Shown here: in pieces, positions 35,262 through 47,164 of the stretch | Layout of the letters: the number at the start of each line of letters is the position of its first letter | Position numbering within the stretch: the stretch's first letter is position 1 | Origin: Amaurobius ferox | Lineage: Eukaryota > Arthropoda > Arachnida > Araneae > Amaurobiidae | Assembly: GCA_951213105.1 (NCBI GenBank) | Contig: OX578144.1 | Coordinates: forward strand, 86,689,015 to 86,753,014 | Direction of reading: 5' to 3' | DNA length: 64,000 nt | Notes under the pieces: generated by a model | Database searches by the model: none | Seen by the model: the letters and a program-made list of their open reading frames with translations, nothing else | What the model was told of the DNA's origin: nothing | Position numbers and translations under genes: made by a program

Positions 35262-35600
35262 ATTCATGACTCATGACCACGAGGCATGATAGTTTCAATC
35301 ATCGTTGAGAAAAATAGCGCAATTCAATTTTTTGTTAGTGACGTCATTAGCCCCCTTCGGGGGGCAAGTTACCCCTACCCCACCCGGGATGTAAATTGTC
35401 AAGTGTGGTATCAATTAAACATTATTTCAAACCCTGAGAAGTGAATGGTAGCATGATATATTTGTAAGCATTTAAACCTATAATACCGATATTTTTTTTT
35501 AAAAAGCATTCAAAAATAGATTCTGGTTTGACAAAGTTGAGTTGAGTCACAGTCCAACTAATTTCACTGTGAAAAATTTAAATTTAGTGAATTATATATA
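35262..35600 (+). repeat. TH repeat, copy 2
   Basis: TAGTTTCAATCATCGTTGAG and TGACGTCATTAGCCCCC match the other TH copies. CCCCC-TTCG-GGGGG at 35351-35364 is a stem closed by a UUCG tetraloop. Confidence 0.6.
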
Positions 35601-35630
35601 GAAAATCGCCGTCTGCTCATATCAGATTAT

Positions 35631-36546
35631 TACTTTCCTTATATACATGATGTATAAGGAAAGTATTGTGACGGGGTCGAAAATTCGAATTCGAGTTTTC
35701 GACGGGAGAGCACGTTTCAAGCATCCCTGATCACGAATCAAACATTTTTGAAGTGATGTCTGTATGTGTGTGTGTCAGTGGGTCTGTGGAGACGATAACT
35801 GACGAACGAATGGACCGATTCGAACCAAATTTGGTACAAAAATCACAATCCGTAAACACTGGAAGCCTATTGTTTTTATACGCAATCGAATGCTCAGAAC
35901 CCCCATAAATTTTCGAATGAAATTTTGAAAAAATCGTCAAAAAATCAAAACCACTAATAAAGTTACGCAAATAGACATTTCTTATGTAATTTTTCATTAG
36001 AAAACGATTGACATAAATTTTAGAACGCTAACACGAGCCGTTTTTGTGATATTGTGCATTTTTCAAAAAAAATATCAGAAAGTCATATAAAATAAAAAAA
36101 AAAATTCCTATTGAGAAACATGTTCACTTTTCATATGTAATATCATGCGATAAATTGGGTGACATCATTCTCGTGGATCTAGCTCGTTCCATTCATGAAA
36201 AAAGATACTCTGAGTAACACTTTTGTATTTGGACGCCAATAGTCATTTATCGACTGTAAGAATAACTTATTTCTTAGTGCATAACGCTTGGCGGGATTTT
36301 GGCGACGAATTTGGCGGAATGTCGCCAACTTGGCGACTTTTTGAAATGTTGCCAAATTAACGAAAATCTCGCCAATTGGATAAAAATGACGCTAAATCAA
36401 CGAAAATGACGACTAATTGACGAAAATTCAATGTCTTGGAAAGGATATTCGTATCTACTATAAGAAAAACCTATTTTTTTACTGTAAAAGTGCTAAATTC
36501 ATTACATTATATAAGGAAAGTCATGTGTTGCCCACATCAGATTATT
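35631..36546 (-). mobile_element. CP-B repeat, copy 3
   Basis: Hairpin ACTTTCCTTATATACATGAT and TATAAGGAAAGT at the left end, GTATTGTGACGGGGTCG, a TGTGTGTGTGTCAGTGGGTC tract, GTCGCCAACTTGGCGAC inside, and GGAAAGTCATGTGTTGCCCA at the far end. An 88-codon frame is incidental. Confidence 0.75.
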
Positions 36547-36619
36547 TTTCTTTATCACTTATTCGGACTGTAAGACTATAACAAATGTCAGTCTTTATTA
36601 AAGAACAGATTTACATGGT

Positions 36620-36940
36620 ACTTTCTCTTTATACGTAGTATATCATATCGGGAAAGTATTGTAACGGATTCGGGAATTCTAATTCGAATTTTCAATAGAG
36701 TAGTATGTTTCAAGCAACCCTAAACTAGAATCAAACGTTTTTGAGGTAATGTTTCTGTATGTGTGTGTCCGTGAGTCTGTACATGTGATATCACACGAAC
36801 GAACGGGGTGTTTTGAACTAAATTTGGTACAAATATTATAATCGATAAATAATAGAACTATATTGTTATTGAACACGATCATGTTACGTAAATGATATTT
36901 TCTTATGTAACTTTTTATTACATTCAAACTTGTTAACAAA
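36620..36940 (-). mobile_element. CP-B repeat, partial copy 4
   Basis: The hairpin end ACTTTCTCTTTATACG...GGGAAAGTATTGTAACG is kept, followed by the TGTGTGTGTCCGTGAGTCTG tract; the rest is deleted or unrecognisable. Confidence 0.6.
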
Positions 36941-36982
36941 TAAAGGCCAGTACCATTTTTTAACCTGAATTGAAGAAAAAAA

Positions 36983-37777
36983 ATCTGATGTGGGCAACAC
37001 CAGACTTTCCTTATATAATGTAATGAATTTACTACATTTACAGTAAAAAAATAGGATTTTCTTGTAGTGGATACTAATATTCTTTCCAAGATATTGAATT
37101 TTCGACAATTAGTCGTCCTTTTCATTGATTTAGCGTAATTTTTATCCATTTGGCGAGATTTTCGTTAATTTGGCAACATTTCAAAAAAAGTCGCCAAGTT
37201 GGCGACATTCCGCCAAATTCGTCGCCAAAATCTCGCCAAGCGTTATGCACTAAGAAATAAATTTTTCTTAAAGCAGATAAATGACTATTGGCGTTCAAAT
37301 ACAAAAGTATTATTCAAAGTATCTTTTTTTAAGAATGGAACGAGCTAGATCCACGAGAAGGATGTCACTCAATTTATCGCATGGTATTACATATGAAAAG
37401 TAAACATGTTTCTCAATAGGAAATATTTTTCTTTTTATTTTATATGACTTTTTGATAATTTTTTTTTAAAATGTACAATATCTCGAGAACGGTTTACGTT
37501 AGCGTTCTAAAATTTATGTCAATCGTTTTCTAATGAAAAATTACATAAGAAATGTCTATTTGCGTAACTTTATTAGTGGTTTTAATTTTTCGACGATTTT
37601 TTCAAAATTTCATTCGAAAATTTAGGGGGGTTCTGAACATTCGATTGCGTATAAAAACAATAGGCTTCCAGTGTTTACGGATTGTGATTTTTGTACCAAA
37701 TTTGGTTCGAATCGGTCCATTCGTTCGTCAGTTATCGTCTCCACAGACTCACTGACACACACACACATACACACATA

Positions 37778-37816
<39 letters not shown>

Positions 37817-37949
37817 ACAGACATCACTTCAAAAATGTTTGATTCGTGATCAGGGATGCTTGAAACGTGCTCTCCCGTCGAAAACTCGAATTCGAATTTT
37901 CGACCCCGTCACAATACTTTCCTTATACATTATGTATATAAGGAAAGTA
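36983..37949 (+). mobile_element. CP-B repeat, copy 5
   Basis: ATCTGATGTGGGCAACACCA start, GTCGCCAAGTTGGCGAC palindrome at about 37190, ATCTCGAGAACGGTTTACGT, CA tract 37758-37810, and the final hairpin CTTATACATTATGTATATAA. It ends just left of the piggyBac remnant. Confidence 0.75.
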
Positions 37950-37953
37950 ATAA

Positions 37954-39432
37954 GGTGCTGCATGATTATCAAGCAGGTCAACTCCGTTTTTGCATTTATA
38001 GTAGGATGTAATACACATTGGTATCTTTACCTGTTTTCTGCCACCTTTTACTCTTCTTTTACACTCGATACACTTTTTGTTTCTTCAAAATTGGTAATTA
38101 CTGAAACAACTCGATTGTCAATCCACCGAACTGCTGCAAATTTGTTCTTTGTATCGAAATTGCTGTCTTAAGAGCCACGTTCCATTTTCGACATTCCACG
38201 TTCCATTTTCGTTTTAAAGGGCATAAGTGGGCATTTAAACATTCTATTTTCTCTAATAGTACCTGCAGCAAATAAGTTTTTATTTCCAAGAATGGATAAC
38301 AGTTCAGGTGAAGTAAAGAAATTATCCATGGATAAAATTTATATGCATTTAAATTTTATGTATATCTGGGTTTGTAATTATTGACAGCAAATCCTGGACT
38401 ACTGTATGAGATAATGGCTCATTCACGATTTTATTACTTGCTTTCTTCTTTTGTACATTTAGATTTTATTCTTCTGCCTCTTTGGAATTTTCATGACTTG
38501 GCTTTTAGATATTGCTTCTTTTGATGGCATGTTGTCGATGACTGTAGGTTTTGTTTTCCTTTGCTTTGCACCTTGTTCAGGTATAATATGGTATGGGAAA
38601 CCATTACAGGAAGTTAGCATCCACAATTTATATCCAAATTTTACTGGTGTCCCTTTTATATTCATCTTGCAGCCATGATTTCCAAAGTATCTGCCTATTT
38701 TCTCCTCACTATTTAAAATTTCAGAAAATACTCCAAATTGTTGAAGAGCTTTGTTTAGCAGGTGATAAAGTAGCCTCGCTTTGAAATACCGATCATTCAA
38801 GCCAAGTTATAAGTTATCATTAAAATGAACATACTTCTTTATTTCGTAATATCTGTTCTTTGACATCGCTTTACTTACAATTAAAGTTCCAGAATCCGGT
38901 GCATTTTCCCAGTACATCTCCTCTTCAGGTAAGATATGATAACCACTGTAGAAGAGAATTCTCAAAAATTTCTTCATTTCATCTATGCTTATTTCAAAAA
39001 CATGATTGTTATTTTGCCTGGAATAATTAACTGATTCATGAAACGTCAGCTCAATCATCTTCAAATCAATTCTAATAGTTCAATAGGAGATTTGCCAGCA
39101 GCAAATTCTTTAACGGTTTGAACTGTCTCATGAGGAAATACATTCGGAAAACTTTGGAACTTGGGTTCCCATTTGAGATTTACATCATGTTCTTCATTGC
39201 TTTTTGAAACTAAAATTTTAATCGTGCCCGCAACCGCTTTAGGACGTACTTCATCACACATTGTTTCTTTTGGTTTCTTTGTAGATGAATCATCAATCTC
39301 CTCGGTGTGGTTCAGTGCATCAGGATCTGGAAGTATAATCACTATCTCCTGCTCTATGTCATCTACATCACTGCCATCTAAAGTCCACAAAAAATCCAAG
39401 GCATCTTCGGTAGTTAAAAATGTACCTGACAC
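37954..39432 (-). pseudogene. piggyBac-type transposase pseudogene
   Basis: Cut-and-paste transposase of the piggyBac superfamily, broken into several frames. From 39432 leftward: an acidic N-terminus (SDVDDIEQEIVIILPDPDAL); HESVNYSRQNNNHVFEISID and EEEMYWENAPDSGTLIVSKA of the DDE_Tnp_1_7-like region; GRYFGNHGCKMNIKGTPVKF then GYKLWMLTSCNGFPYHI (38700-38570), the family's GR(H)S...KP.RFGYKLW block; and in another frame LFAAGTIRENRMFKCPL (about 38285-38220). Near 37960-38000 CKNGVDLLDNH recalls the GVDLLD block. Order matches the family along about 1.5 kb. Frameshifts and a missing C-terminal zinc region make it inactive. CP-B copies flank it on both sides, and no TTAA-flanked termini were found. 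Confidence 0.8.
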
Positions 39433-39464
39433 ATTAAAACACTAGTATTAAACTAATTTTAAAA

Positions 39465-40220
39465 AATCTGATGTGGGCAGCACATAACTTTCCTTATATA
39501 ATGCAAAGAATTTACTAATTTTACAGTAAAAAAATAGATTATTTTTATAGTAGATATTTATATTGTTTCCAAGATATCAAATTTTCTTCAATGAGTCGTC
39601 ATTTTTATTCATTTAGCGTCATTTTTATCCATTTGGCGAGATTTTCGTTAATTTGGCAACATTTTAAAAAGTAGCCAAGTTGGCGACATGCCACCAAATT
39701 CGTCGCCAAAATCTCGCTCAGCATTATGGGCGAAGAAATAAGTTATTCTTACAGCAGATAAATGACTATTCACGTTCAAATACAAAAGTATTACTCAAAG
39801 TATGTTCATGAATGGAACGAGCTTGATCCACGAGAATGATGTCACCAAATTTATCGCATGGTATTACACATGAAAAGTGAACATGTTTCTCAATAAGAAA
39901 TAATTTTTTTTATTTTATATGACTTTTTGATAATTTTTGAAAAATGTTCAATATCTCGAGAACGGTTCATGTTAGCGTTCCACAATGTATGTCAATCGTT
40001 TTCTAATGAAAAATTACATAAGAAATATCTATTTGCATATCTTTATTAACGGGTTTGATTTTTTGACGATTTTTTCAAAATTTCACTCGAAAATTTAGGT
40101 GGGTTCTGAACATTCGATTGCGTATAAAAACAATAGGCTTCCAGAGTTTCCGGATTTTGATTTTTGTACCAAATTTCGTTCGAATCGGTCTATTCGTTCG
40201 TCAGTTATCGTCTCCACAGA

Positions 40221-40276
<56 letters not shown>

Positions 40277-40402
40277 TCAGTTCAAAAATGTTCGATTCGC
40301 GATCAGGGATGCTTGAAACGTGCTCTCCCGTCGAAAACTCGTATTCGAATTTTCGACCCCGTCACAATACTTTCATTATACATTATGTATATAAGGAAAG
40401 TA
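39465..40402 (+). mobile_element. CP-B repeat, copy 6
   Basis: ATCTGATGTGGGCAGCACAT start; TTGGCGACATGCCACC and ATATCTCGAGAACGGTTCAT inside; (CT)n(CA)n tract 40220-40271; final hairpin TTATACATTATGTATATAAG. Non-coding; frames of 119-126 codons are incidental. Confidence 0.75.
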
Positions 40403-40722
40403 AAAAGAAACGAAATTCAATCATACGAAAACGATTCAAACTACTTCTGCTTCAATGAATTTCCAAAATACAAACTGACTTCATGGGCTGTTGTTTGAGA
40501 ACAATTTATTTTATAAAATTTAACCTGTATAAAATTATATAAATCCACTATTTTTGACCAATCTTCATATAAAACTGGTATACGAAGTCCACGAGGTATC
40601 CAGCATCCGTCATGTTTTTCAAGAATTCGCACGGAATTGTGAATAAATTTCTTATCCACCCCCTTCGATCCCTCAAAAAACAGGGAACAACATTCTACCT
40701 TCTTTCAACTCTCTTTTAAACC
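40403..40722. other. Unassigned spacer
   Basis: A 72-codon minus-strand frame (40659 to 40441) has no recognisable family and overlaps nothing else; its coding status cannot be judged. Confidence 0.4.
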
Positions 40723-40906
40723 TATATTTTGCCCGGTTGGACATAGGAACGGTGCTAAATGCAGTCATAATACAGGCTTGAAAATGTGCATGAGAGCGGG
40801 GCTATAGCGTCAATTATATTTTGCCCGGTTGGACATGGGCATGGGCTAAATGCAGCCATAATACAGGCTTGAAAATGTGCATGAGAGCGGGACTATAGAG
40901 TCAATT
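40723..40906. repeat. Two-copy 92-bp tandem duplication
   Basis: TATTTTGCCCGGTTGGACAT, AATACAGGCTTGAAAATGTG and CATGAGAGCGGGRCTATAG occur twice, 92 bp apart, with few changes. Confidence 0.85.
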
Positions 40907-41149
40907 AAGTTGCTTTTGCCCTTTTGCCGAAGATTCTTCAACTATCTAGCTCATTAAGTGGTACTTTGAGAAGGTTGCAATTGCCGTCTAGGTCCCAGAC
41001 GTGTTCTAGTACTGCTAGTTCAGGGAACTGGATGGCCATGAGTGAGTACTAAATTATCGAACACATTGTCGAGAAAGTCGTGCAGTATGTAGCCCAGCGT
41101 TACCCTTTTGGTATACGGAACCTGGGCAGCTTAACATCATAAGCAGAAC

Positions 41150-41845
41150 ACTCAGTTGCGGAATATCGTTGACGTACCAGTAAGCTTCGGCTTGCAGAAG
41201 ATCGGTACCAGGTCAGCTTGCAGCACAATTAGTGGAGCTTGCAGCACAATAGTCAGCTGTCCTACGAGATGTCTCCCTAGATTGTCACACCAAGTATTAT
41301 GGTCGTGTGCCGCTTGACAACAAATACGGGATCGGAACGTTGACGAATCCTCATCCACACATGTATGCGGCAGTCCTCAGTACTAATGCAGAAGCAGGAT
41401 TTGTCGGTAGCATATAAAATGTCTCCAATCGGACACTGTCAATGGCTGTCCGAGCTCGGTACCAATCCAGAACACTCTGCTTATGGTGAGGGGTCAGTGG
41501 TTTACTCCTATATGGACGTTGCCACCTGATCCTACTTTCTGTTAGTCGTCTTCTAATGAATTCGCTCGATACAGGAGGCATGGAGAATGGCAAATGCCTT
41601 CAAATGACTAATAGCGATGACATTAATGTGTACGTGACTCCTTCTCTGATTTTACGATCATCTCAAATAAATGTCTATCTTGGGCATCGTGAGCCTCAGC
41701 TACGGTTATATGTACCTTGTCTGATCCATGTCTGATCCAACATCAGCAACTACCATATGAGTTCCGATCAATATGGCGACTGATACGTCTGCTGTACCAA
41801 TCAGCATCACTTCGGCCTATGGTGAGATCTCTCTCTAAATCCGAC
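41150..41845 (-). pseudogene. Tc1-like transposase pseudogene
   Basis: The minus-strand frame 41593-41351 gives EFIRRRLTESRIRWQRPYRS then KPLTPHHKQSVLDWYRART, the linker before the first catalytic block of Tc1 transposases. Downstream frames (41358-41152) give text like LGRHLVGQLTIVLQ. Upstream, 41845-41700 read in another frame gives ERDLTIGRSDADWYSRRISR, resembling the helix-turn-helix start. Frameshifted and missing its C-terminal third. The region 40930-42105 shares both ends with the deleted copy at 5370-5800. Confidence 0.65.
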
Positions 41846-41969
41846 AATTGTTCATAGTGCTGTCAAGTACATCTCAAAGGCATATTTATACCCGATATGT
41901 AGTTTCACAGCAGAAAAACCAGTTTCCACTGTCCGTATGTGAGAACACATGTCATTTTAAACGCTACAG

Positions 41970-42105
41970 CATGTGTCGTTCTCATGCACATTGCATGAGT
42001 CTTATAACTTCATTGGCGCTGACAGTTTGATCATTTGCATAATTCTTAAAATCGCATTTAAATGCCGAGTGTTATTGTTGCAGCTCAATTTTTTTATGGG
42101 TGTAT
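41970..42105. repeat. Tc1-type element end shared with 5660-5790
   Basis: CGTTCTCATGCACATTGCAT, GCTGACAGTTTGATCATTTG and TTGCAGCTCAATTTTTTTAT. Confidence 0.6.
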
Positions 42106-42469
42106 ATATATATATATTTTTGCAACAGATTGTATTCCAATATTGAAATTATTTTACATATTCATAAATTTAACCATATTTTCAACAAAACAACTAAAAA
42201 TATTTGTTTTTCTCTCTATTAGGTCCAGATAATATACTCCTCTAGAGTGTTTGCATCTTTCGTAACGCTGAAACTTCCTCCACAGAGGCCTCAATCATAT
42301 TTACATCAAAACATTACATCGCAAGTTGACATCAAAATCTCAGCATATAAAGCAGCGTATAAAAAACATTTAAGTATTTACATTATTTTCTTACAGAAAT
42401 TCATATGACGCAGATAAAGCAAACGAAATTATTGAAAATTTAATACCACCATCAAATAATTGCCTCACT

Positions 42470-42720
42470 GTGCGACGAATATATCTTTCTCGAAGACAAC
42501 TCTATCGACCTACCCGTGATAAAGATACTTTGTGACCTGAGGCGCAAGCATTTACCGTATTCTTCTTTATCAAACCAGGCGCTACAGTAATAGAATGGAA
42601 GTCAGGGTAAATTAAATGGCACCGTTAGGGATTTTCTCTTGCCAGTAGAATTTTGAAAAAAAAATCGTTTTGACAGTGGAGTTTCAGTTCAGTGACATTT
42701 TTAAAGATTGTTGGACAGAT
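42470..42720 (-). repeat. R6 dispersed repeat, copy 3
   Basis: On the minus strand: ACGGTAAATGCTTGCGCCTC then AGGTCACAAAGTATCTTTAT, the R6 core. Confidence 0.55.
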
Positions 42721-42751
42721 CAGATATAAAACAACTATTATGTCACCATTT

Positions 42752-43080
42752 ACTTTCCCGACATACATAGTATAATTAATACATAGGGAAAGTATTGTGA
42801 CGTGGCTGAAAATTCGAATTTGAGTTTTCGATGGAAAAGCATGTTTGAAGCACCCCTGAACACGAATAGAACCTTCCTGTGGAGATGCATGTACGTATGA
42901 ATGTATATGTATGTTAGTGTGTGTATGTGTGCGGGCCCGCGAACCTGTAGATCTGTAGATATATCCGGTATCTCTAAAACGAGTGAGGAGCTTCGAATAT
43001 TATTTAGAACGATTATTACAATCAGTGAACACTGAAACGTTATTGATTTCAAACGCAAGCGAATGTTTTGTTAAGTGCTA
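42752..43080 (-). mobile_element. CP-B repeat, partial copy 7
   Basis: Hairpin end ACTTTCCCGACATACATAGT with GGGAAAGTATTGTGACG, GAGTTTTCGATGGAAAAGCA, and a TGTGTGTATGTGTG tract; truncated beyond about 43080. Confidence 0.6.
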
Positions 43081-43198
43081 AGATTATTATGAAGAACAGT
43101 AAATGAAGAACAGTAAAAGAGAAAAGGGCTGCTAAAGATTTTAAATAGATATTAAGTTTTAAAATAATGTGAAAGAATATGGTTGCATTACACAAACA

Positions 43199-44190
43199 TC
43201 TGATGTGGGCAGAACACGACTTTCCTTACATAATGCAATGACAATTATCAAAATTGACATGACAGTTATCGAAATTAATAACGTCCGCAATAATAAATGT
43301 AGTTCATATATTGAAATACATAATTGATTACTTCATCAATTTTGTGTCATTTTCTTTATGTTTAGAATCAGTTTTGCTCTTTTAACCATATATTTGTCAA
43401 TTTGGCGTCCTTATAAAATGCCGCCTAGTCGCCAAGTTACCAAAAATATCTCCAAATGTAGACGGAGATAGACAGAGAGAAATGCATGTCCTATATATAC
43501 ATAATTGACTATTGGCGAATAATAGAAAGCTATTAAACAAAGTATCTGTTGTTGCAAATGGAATGACCTAAAGCATCAGAAATATATTTATAAACTATTC
43601 ACATAATACTGCAAATGAAAATGTAACATAAACAGTTAATTATTTCTTAATGTTTGGTAATTTTTTATACATTGATTTGAAAAACATGCAATATCTCGAT
43701 AACTGTTTATACTAGCATTTCAAAGTTTATTTTATTCGTTTTTTAATGAAAAATTACACAAGAAAAGATTATACCGGCCGTCCAAATAGATGCTCAAGTC
43801 CTCAGGACGAGCCGGACGGTCTGGGTCTTCAACAAGGAAAGATTATGTATTTAACAAAAATGAAAGTTCTGAATTTTAATAGTATTTTCCAAAATTTAAG
43901 AGTTTCAGAACATTCAATTACGTTTTATGTCCATAGAGTTTCAGTATTCACCAATTGTAATATAAGTAGTAAATTTCACCCTAAATGTTCCAATAGTTTT
44001 GTTTCGTATTGCATAGAAAGGCTGACGGCCACACACATACTAACATACCTACATAGACATCAACCAAAGAACGCTAGATTCAAGTTCATAGATGACTGAG
44101 ACGTACACTTCCGTCGAAAAATCGAATTCAAATTTTCGATCACAAACCGAAACTCTCTCTATATATTATACTATATACAATGGAAAATAA
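43199..44190 (+). mobile_element. CP-B repeat, diverged copy 8
   Basis: ATCTGATGTGGGCAGAACAC start, CAATATCTCGATAACTGTTT inside, and TCCGTCGAAAAATCGAATTC then a decayed hairpin TATATTATACTATATACAAT at the end. It lies head to head with copy 7 and tail to tail with copy 9. Confidence 0.6.
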
Positions 44191-44200
44191 CTAAACTATT

Positions 44201-44390
44201 ACTTTCCTTATATACATAGTATAATATATATGGAAAGTATAGTGACGGGGTCGCAAATTCAAAGGAGTTTTCAACAGAAGAGCACTTTAAATCATCCATG
44301 AACACGAATCCAACATTTTTGAGGCGATGTCTGTGTGTGTGTGTGTGTGCGTGTGCAAGTGTGTGTGCGCAAGTGTGTGAAAGTGTGTAC

Positions 44391-44427
<37 letters not shown>

Positions 44428-45634
44428 TGTGTGTGTGTGAGAAAGTGTGTATGTGTGTGTGAAAGTATGTGTGTGTGAGAAAGTGTATATGTGTGTGTGT
44501 TAAAGTGTGTGGGTGTGTGTGAAAGTGTGTGTGTGTGAGAAAGTGTGTATGCGTGTGTGTGAAAGTGTGTGTGTGTGAGAAAGTGTATATGTGTGTGTGT
44601 TAAAGTGTGTGTGTGTGTGTGAAAGTGTGTGTGTGTGTGTGTGTATGTGTGTGTGTGTGAAAGTGTGTGTGTGCCAGTCTGTGGAGACGATATCTCATGA
44701 ATGAATGGAGCGTTTCGAATGACATTTTGTACAAAAATTACAATCAGTGAATACTGGAATCCTATTGTTTTTAAACACAATCGAATATTCAGAACCTCCC
44801 TAAATTTTCGAGTAAAATTTTGATAAAATCATCAAAAAATCAAAATCTTTAAGAGCGTTGCGCAAATAGATATTTCTTATGTAATTTTTCCCTCGGAAAC
44901 ATTTGACATAAACTTTAAAATGCTATCATGAACCGTTCTTGAGATATTGCACATTTTTCAAATAAATTTATCAAAAAATCCCATAAATCAAAAATTTGTA
45001 TATTAACAGTTGAGAAACATATTCACTTTTCATATGTAATATCATGCGTTAAATTTGGTGACATTATTCTTTATTATGTTCCTCTCTTCATTAAGTTCTT
45101 TGAGTAATAATTTTGCATTTGAACGCCAATAGTCATTTATCTGCTATAAGAATAACTTTTTTCTCCGTCCACAAATCAAAAAATCACATAAATTAAAAAA
45201 AATATTGACTGTTATGAACATGTTCACTTTTCATATGTAATATCATGCGATAAATGTGGTGACATCATTCTTGTGGATCTAACTCGTTCCATTCACAAGA
45301 AAAGATACTTCGAGTAATACTTTCGTATCTGAACACCAATAGTAAGAATAACATATTTCTCCGTCCAGAACGATTGGCGATATTTTGGCGACGAATTCGG
45401 CGGAATATCGCTAACTTGGCGACTTTCTTAAATGTTGCCAAATTAAAGAAAATTTCGCCAAATTGATAAAAATGACGCTAAATCAAAGAAAATGATGACT
45501 GATTGACGAAAATTCAATATCTTAGGAATGATATAAGTGTATCTACTATAAGAATAACCTATTTTTTACTGTGAAAGTAGTAAATTCATTGCATTATATA
45601 TAAGGAAAGTCATGTGCTGACCACATCAGATTTT
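44201..45634 (-). mobile_element. CP-B repeat, expanded copy 9
   Basis: Hairpin ACTTTCCTTATATACATAGT and GGAAAGTATAGTGACGGGGT at the left; GTGCTGACCACATCAGAT at the right. Longer than other copies because of a GT-rich minisatellite (44330-44690) and a partial internal duplication (CTTTTCATATGTAATATCAT occurs at about 45025 and 45225). Confidence 0.7.
44330..44690. repeat. GT-rich minisatellite
   Basis: About 360 bp of GTGTGTGTGAAAGT and GTGTGAGAAAGTGTATATG-like units, an expansion of the short TG tract seen in other CP-B copies. The 162-codon His/Thr frame on the minus strand is an artefact. Confidence 0.9.
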
Positions 45635-45879
45635 TTATATTAAATTGTCACTAAATTTAAATTATTTCTACAACAAAGTCTAATTTTAATTTATGTAAAC
45701 AAATCAAGCGATTATAAGGTGAGTTGTATAAGAATTGATGAATTTTTCACGCAAAATTTAGCATTGGAGTCTGGAATGTAAGTTATATGAACGAAATATT
45801 CATTGATTTTACATTGAAAAATAGACAATTTTAAAGCATTGCTTTTTTTGTTGAAATTTTAACTTTTAGAGTATAATAA
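45635..45879. other. Unassigned AT-rich spacer
   Basis: Nothing recognised. Confidence 0.5.
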
Positions 45880-46990
45880 ATAACTTCAGTAATGCGATAA
45901 TTTAAACAATAAAGACCATTCATGCATAAAGTATTGATTATGAAATGCTTTCTAACTGACATGCAATCCGCTGAATGTATCGCATCTCTGAAATGCAATA
46001 CACTCAGCGGTGATACTTTTTAAGTATCAGCAAACTACAATGATTTATTGTACTTAAAATCTTAAAACTTCATCGAGAAAATGATCTTTATTCAAACGCC
46101 TTCATCGAAATATAAATCAACTGGCTATCTATATAAAAGCTGTGAATATTTCATTCATACGCTTTTATTTCTGACTCCAGAATTAAATAGTTCTGCTTGA
46201 AAAAATGCAGCAATTCTTTTACAACTAAACTTACAATCACTTGTCTACATTATCATAAATTATTACAGTACTACAATAATTTATTTTACTTGCAAACTTA
46301 AAACCATGCAGGTAAAAGTACTTTCTAAACTCCATTCTTAAAACTTCATTGAAAAAGACAATGCGATAAATCATATGATAAACCCTATGATTCTCTGTGT
46401 AAAATCAATGGATATTTCATTCTTATCACCTATATTTCAGACTCCAAAGATAAATAATTTTACGTTAAAAAAATCAGCAATTCTAATACAACACATCTTA
46501 CAGCTTGATAGGCTTACATTCTGCATACGAGAAAGTTAGGCTTCGTTGTAGATGTTTTCAAAGTTTGATGATCATTTAAATTCAAAATATTATATTTGCG
46601 TTGGCGCAATATATAGATATAGAAAAAAATAAAAATAAAGCGGTTTTAGGACGGATGCAAAACTAAATATAAACTAAATAGAACTTTAAAAATCACGATT
46701 ATGACACAAGATGGGTTCTATATTTTATTTTGAAGTGGGTCACTTGATCTCTTCATATTATATGGGGGTAATTATTCCTTTAATTTTTATTTTAAAAAAT
46801 TCCGAACATATTTTGCTGCAAATTTTTTATATACTTAATGGGATAACCGGGTTCGACACAAAAGAAATTGCATGTTGTTATTCATTTACATCACAAATGT
46901 CCTGCAGACCGTTTCAACAACATGCTAAAATTTCAATTTGATATAAAGTCATTTTTGCGGCAGTTATTGTGCGAGAGGACAGATAGACAG
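45880..46990 (+). repeat. GT repeat, copy 2 (GACA-tailed)
   Basis: Parallel to 11341-12660: GACGGATGCAAAACTAAATA, CACGATTATGACACAAGATG, ATAACCGGGTTCGACAC, CCTGCAGACCGTTTCAACAA and GCGGCAGTTATTGTGCGAGA, ending GGACAGATAGACAGACAGAC. The tail runs into the TA/CA array at 46991. Confidence 0.65.
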
Positions 46991-47152
46991 ACAGACAGAT
47001 ATATATGTATGCATGTATATATATGTATATATATATATATGCATGTATATACACATATACATACATACATATATATGTACATGCATATATATATATATAC
47101 ACATATACATACACATATACATGTTTGATGTTCTTAATATATATATATATAT
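46991..47152. repeat. (TA)n/(TACA)n/(TATG)n array
   Basis: Mixed TATG, TACA and TA runs following the GACA tail of the GT repeat; its right end is the 5' junction of the Naiad at 47153. Confidence 0.9.
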
Positions 47153-47164
47153 ATGTTTCTCTGT

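Noticed and set aside
40441..40659. 72-codon minus-strand frame as a small gene
   Set aside because: No homology recognised, no supporting context, and length expected by chance in non-coding DNA of this size.
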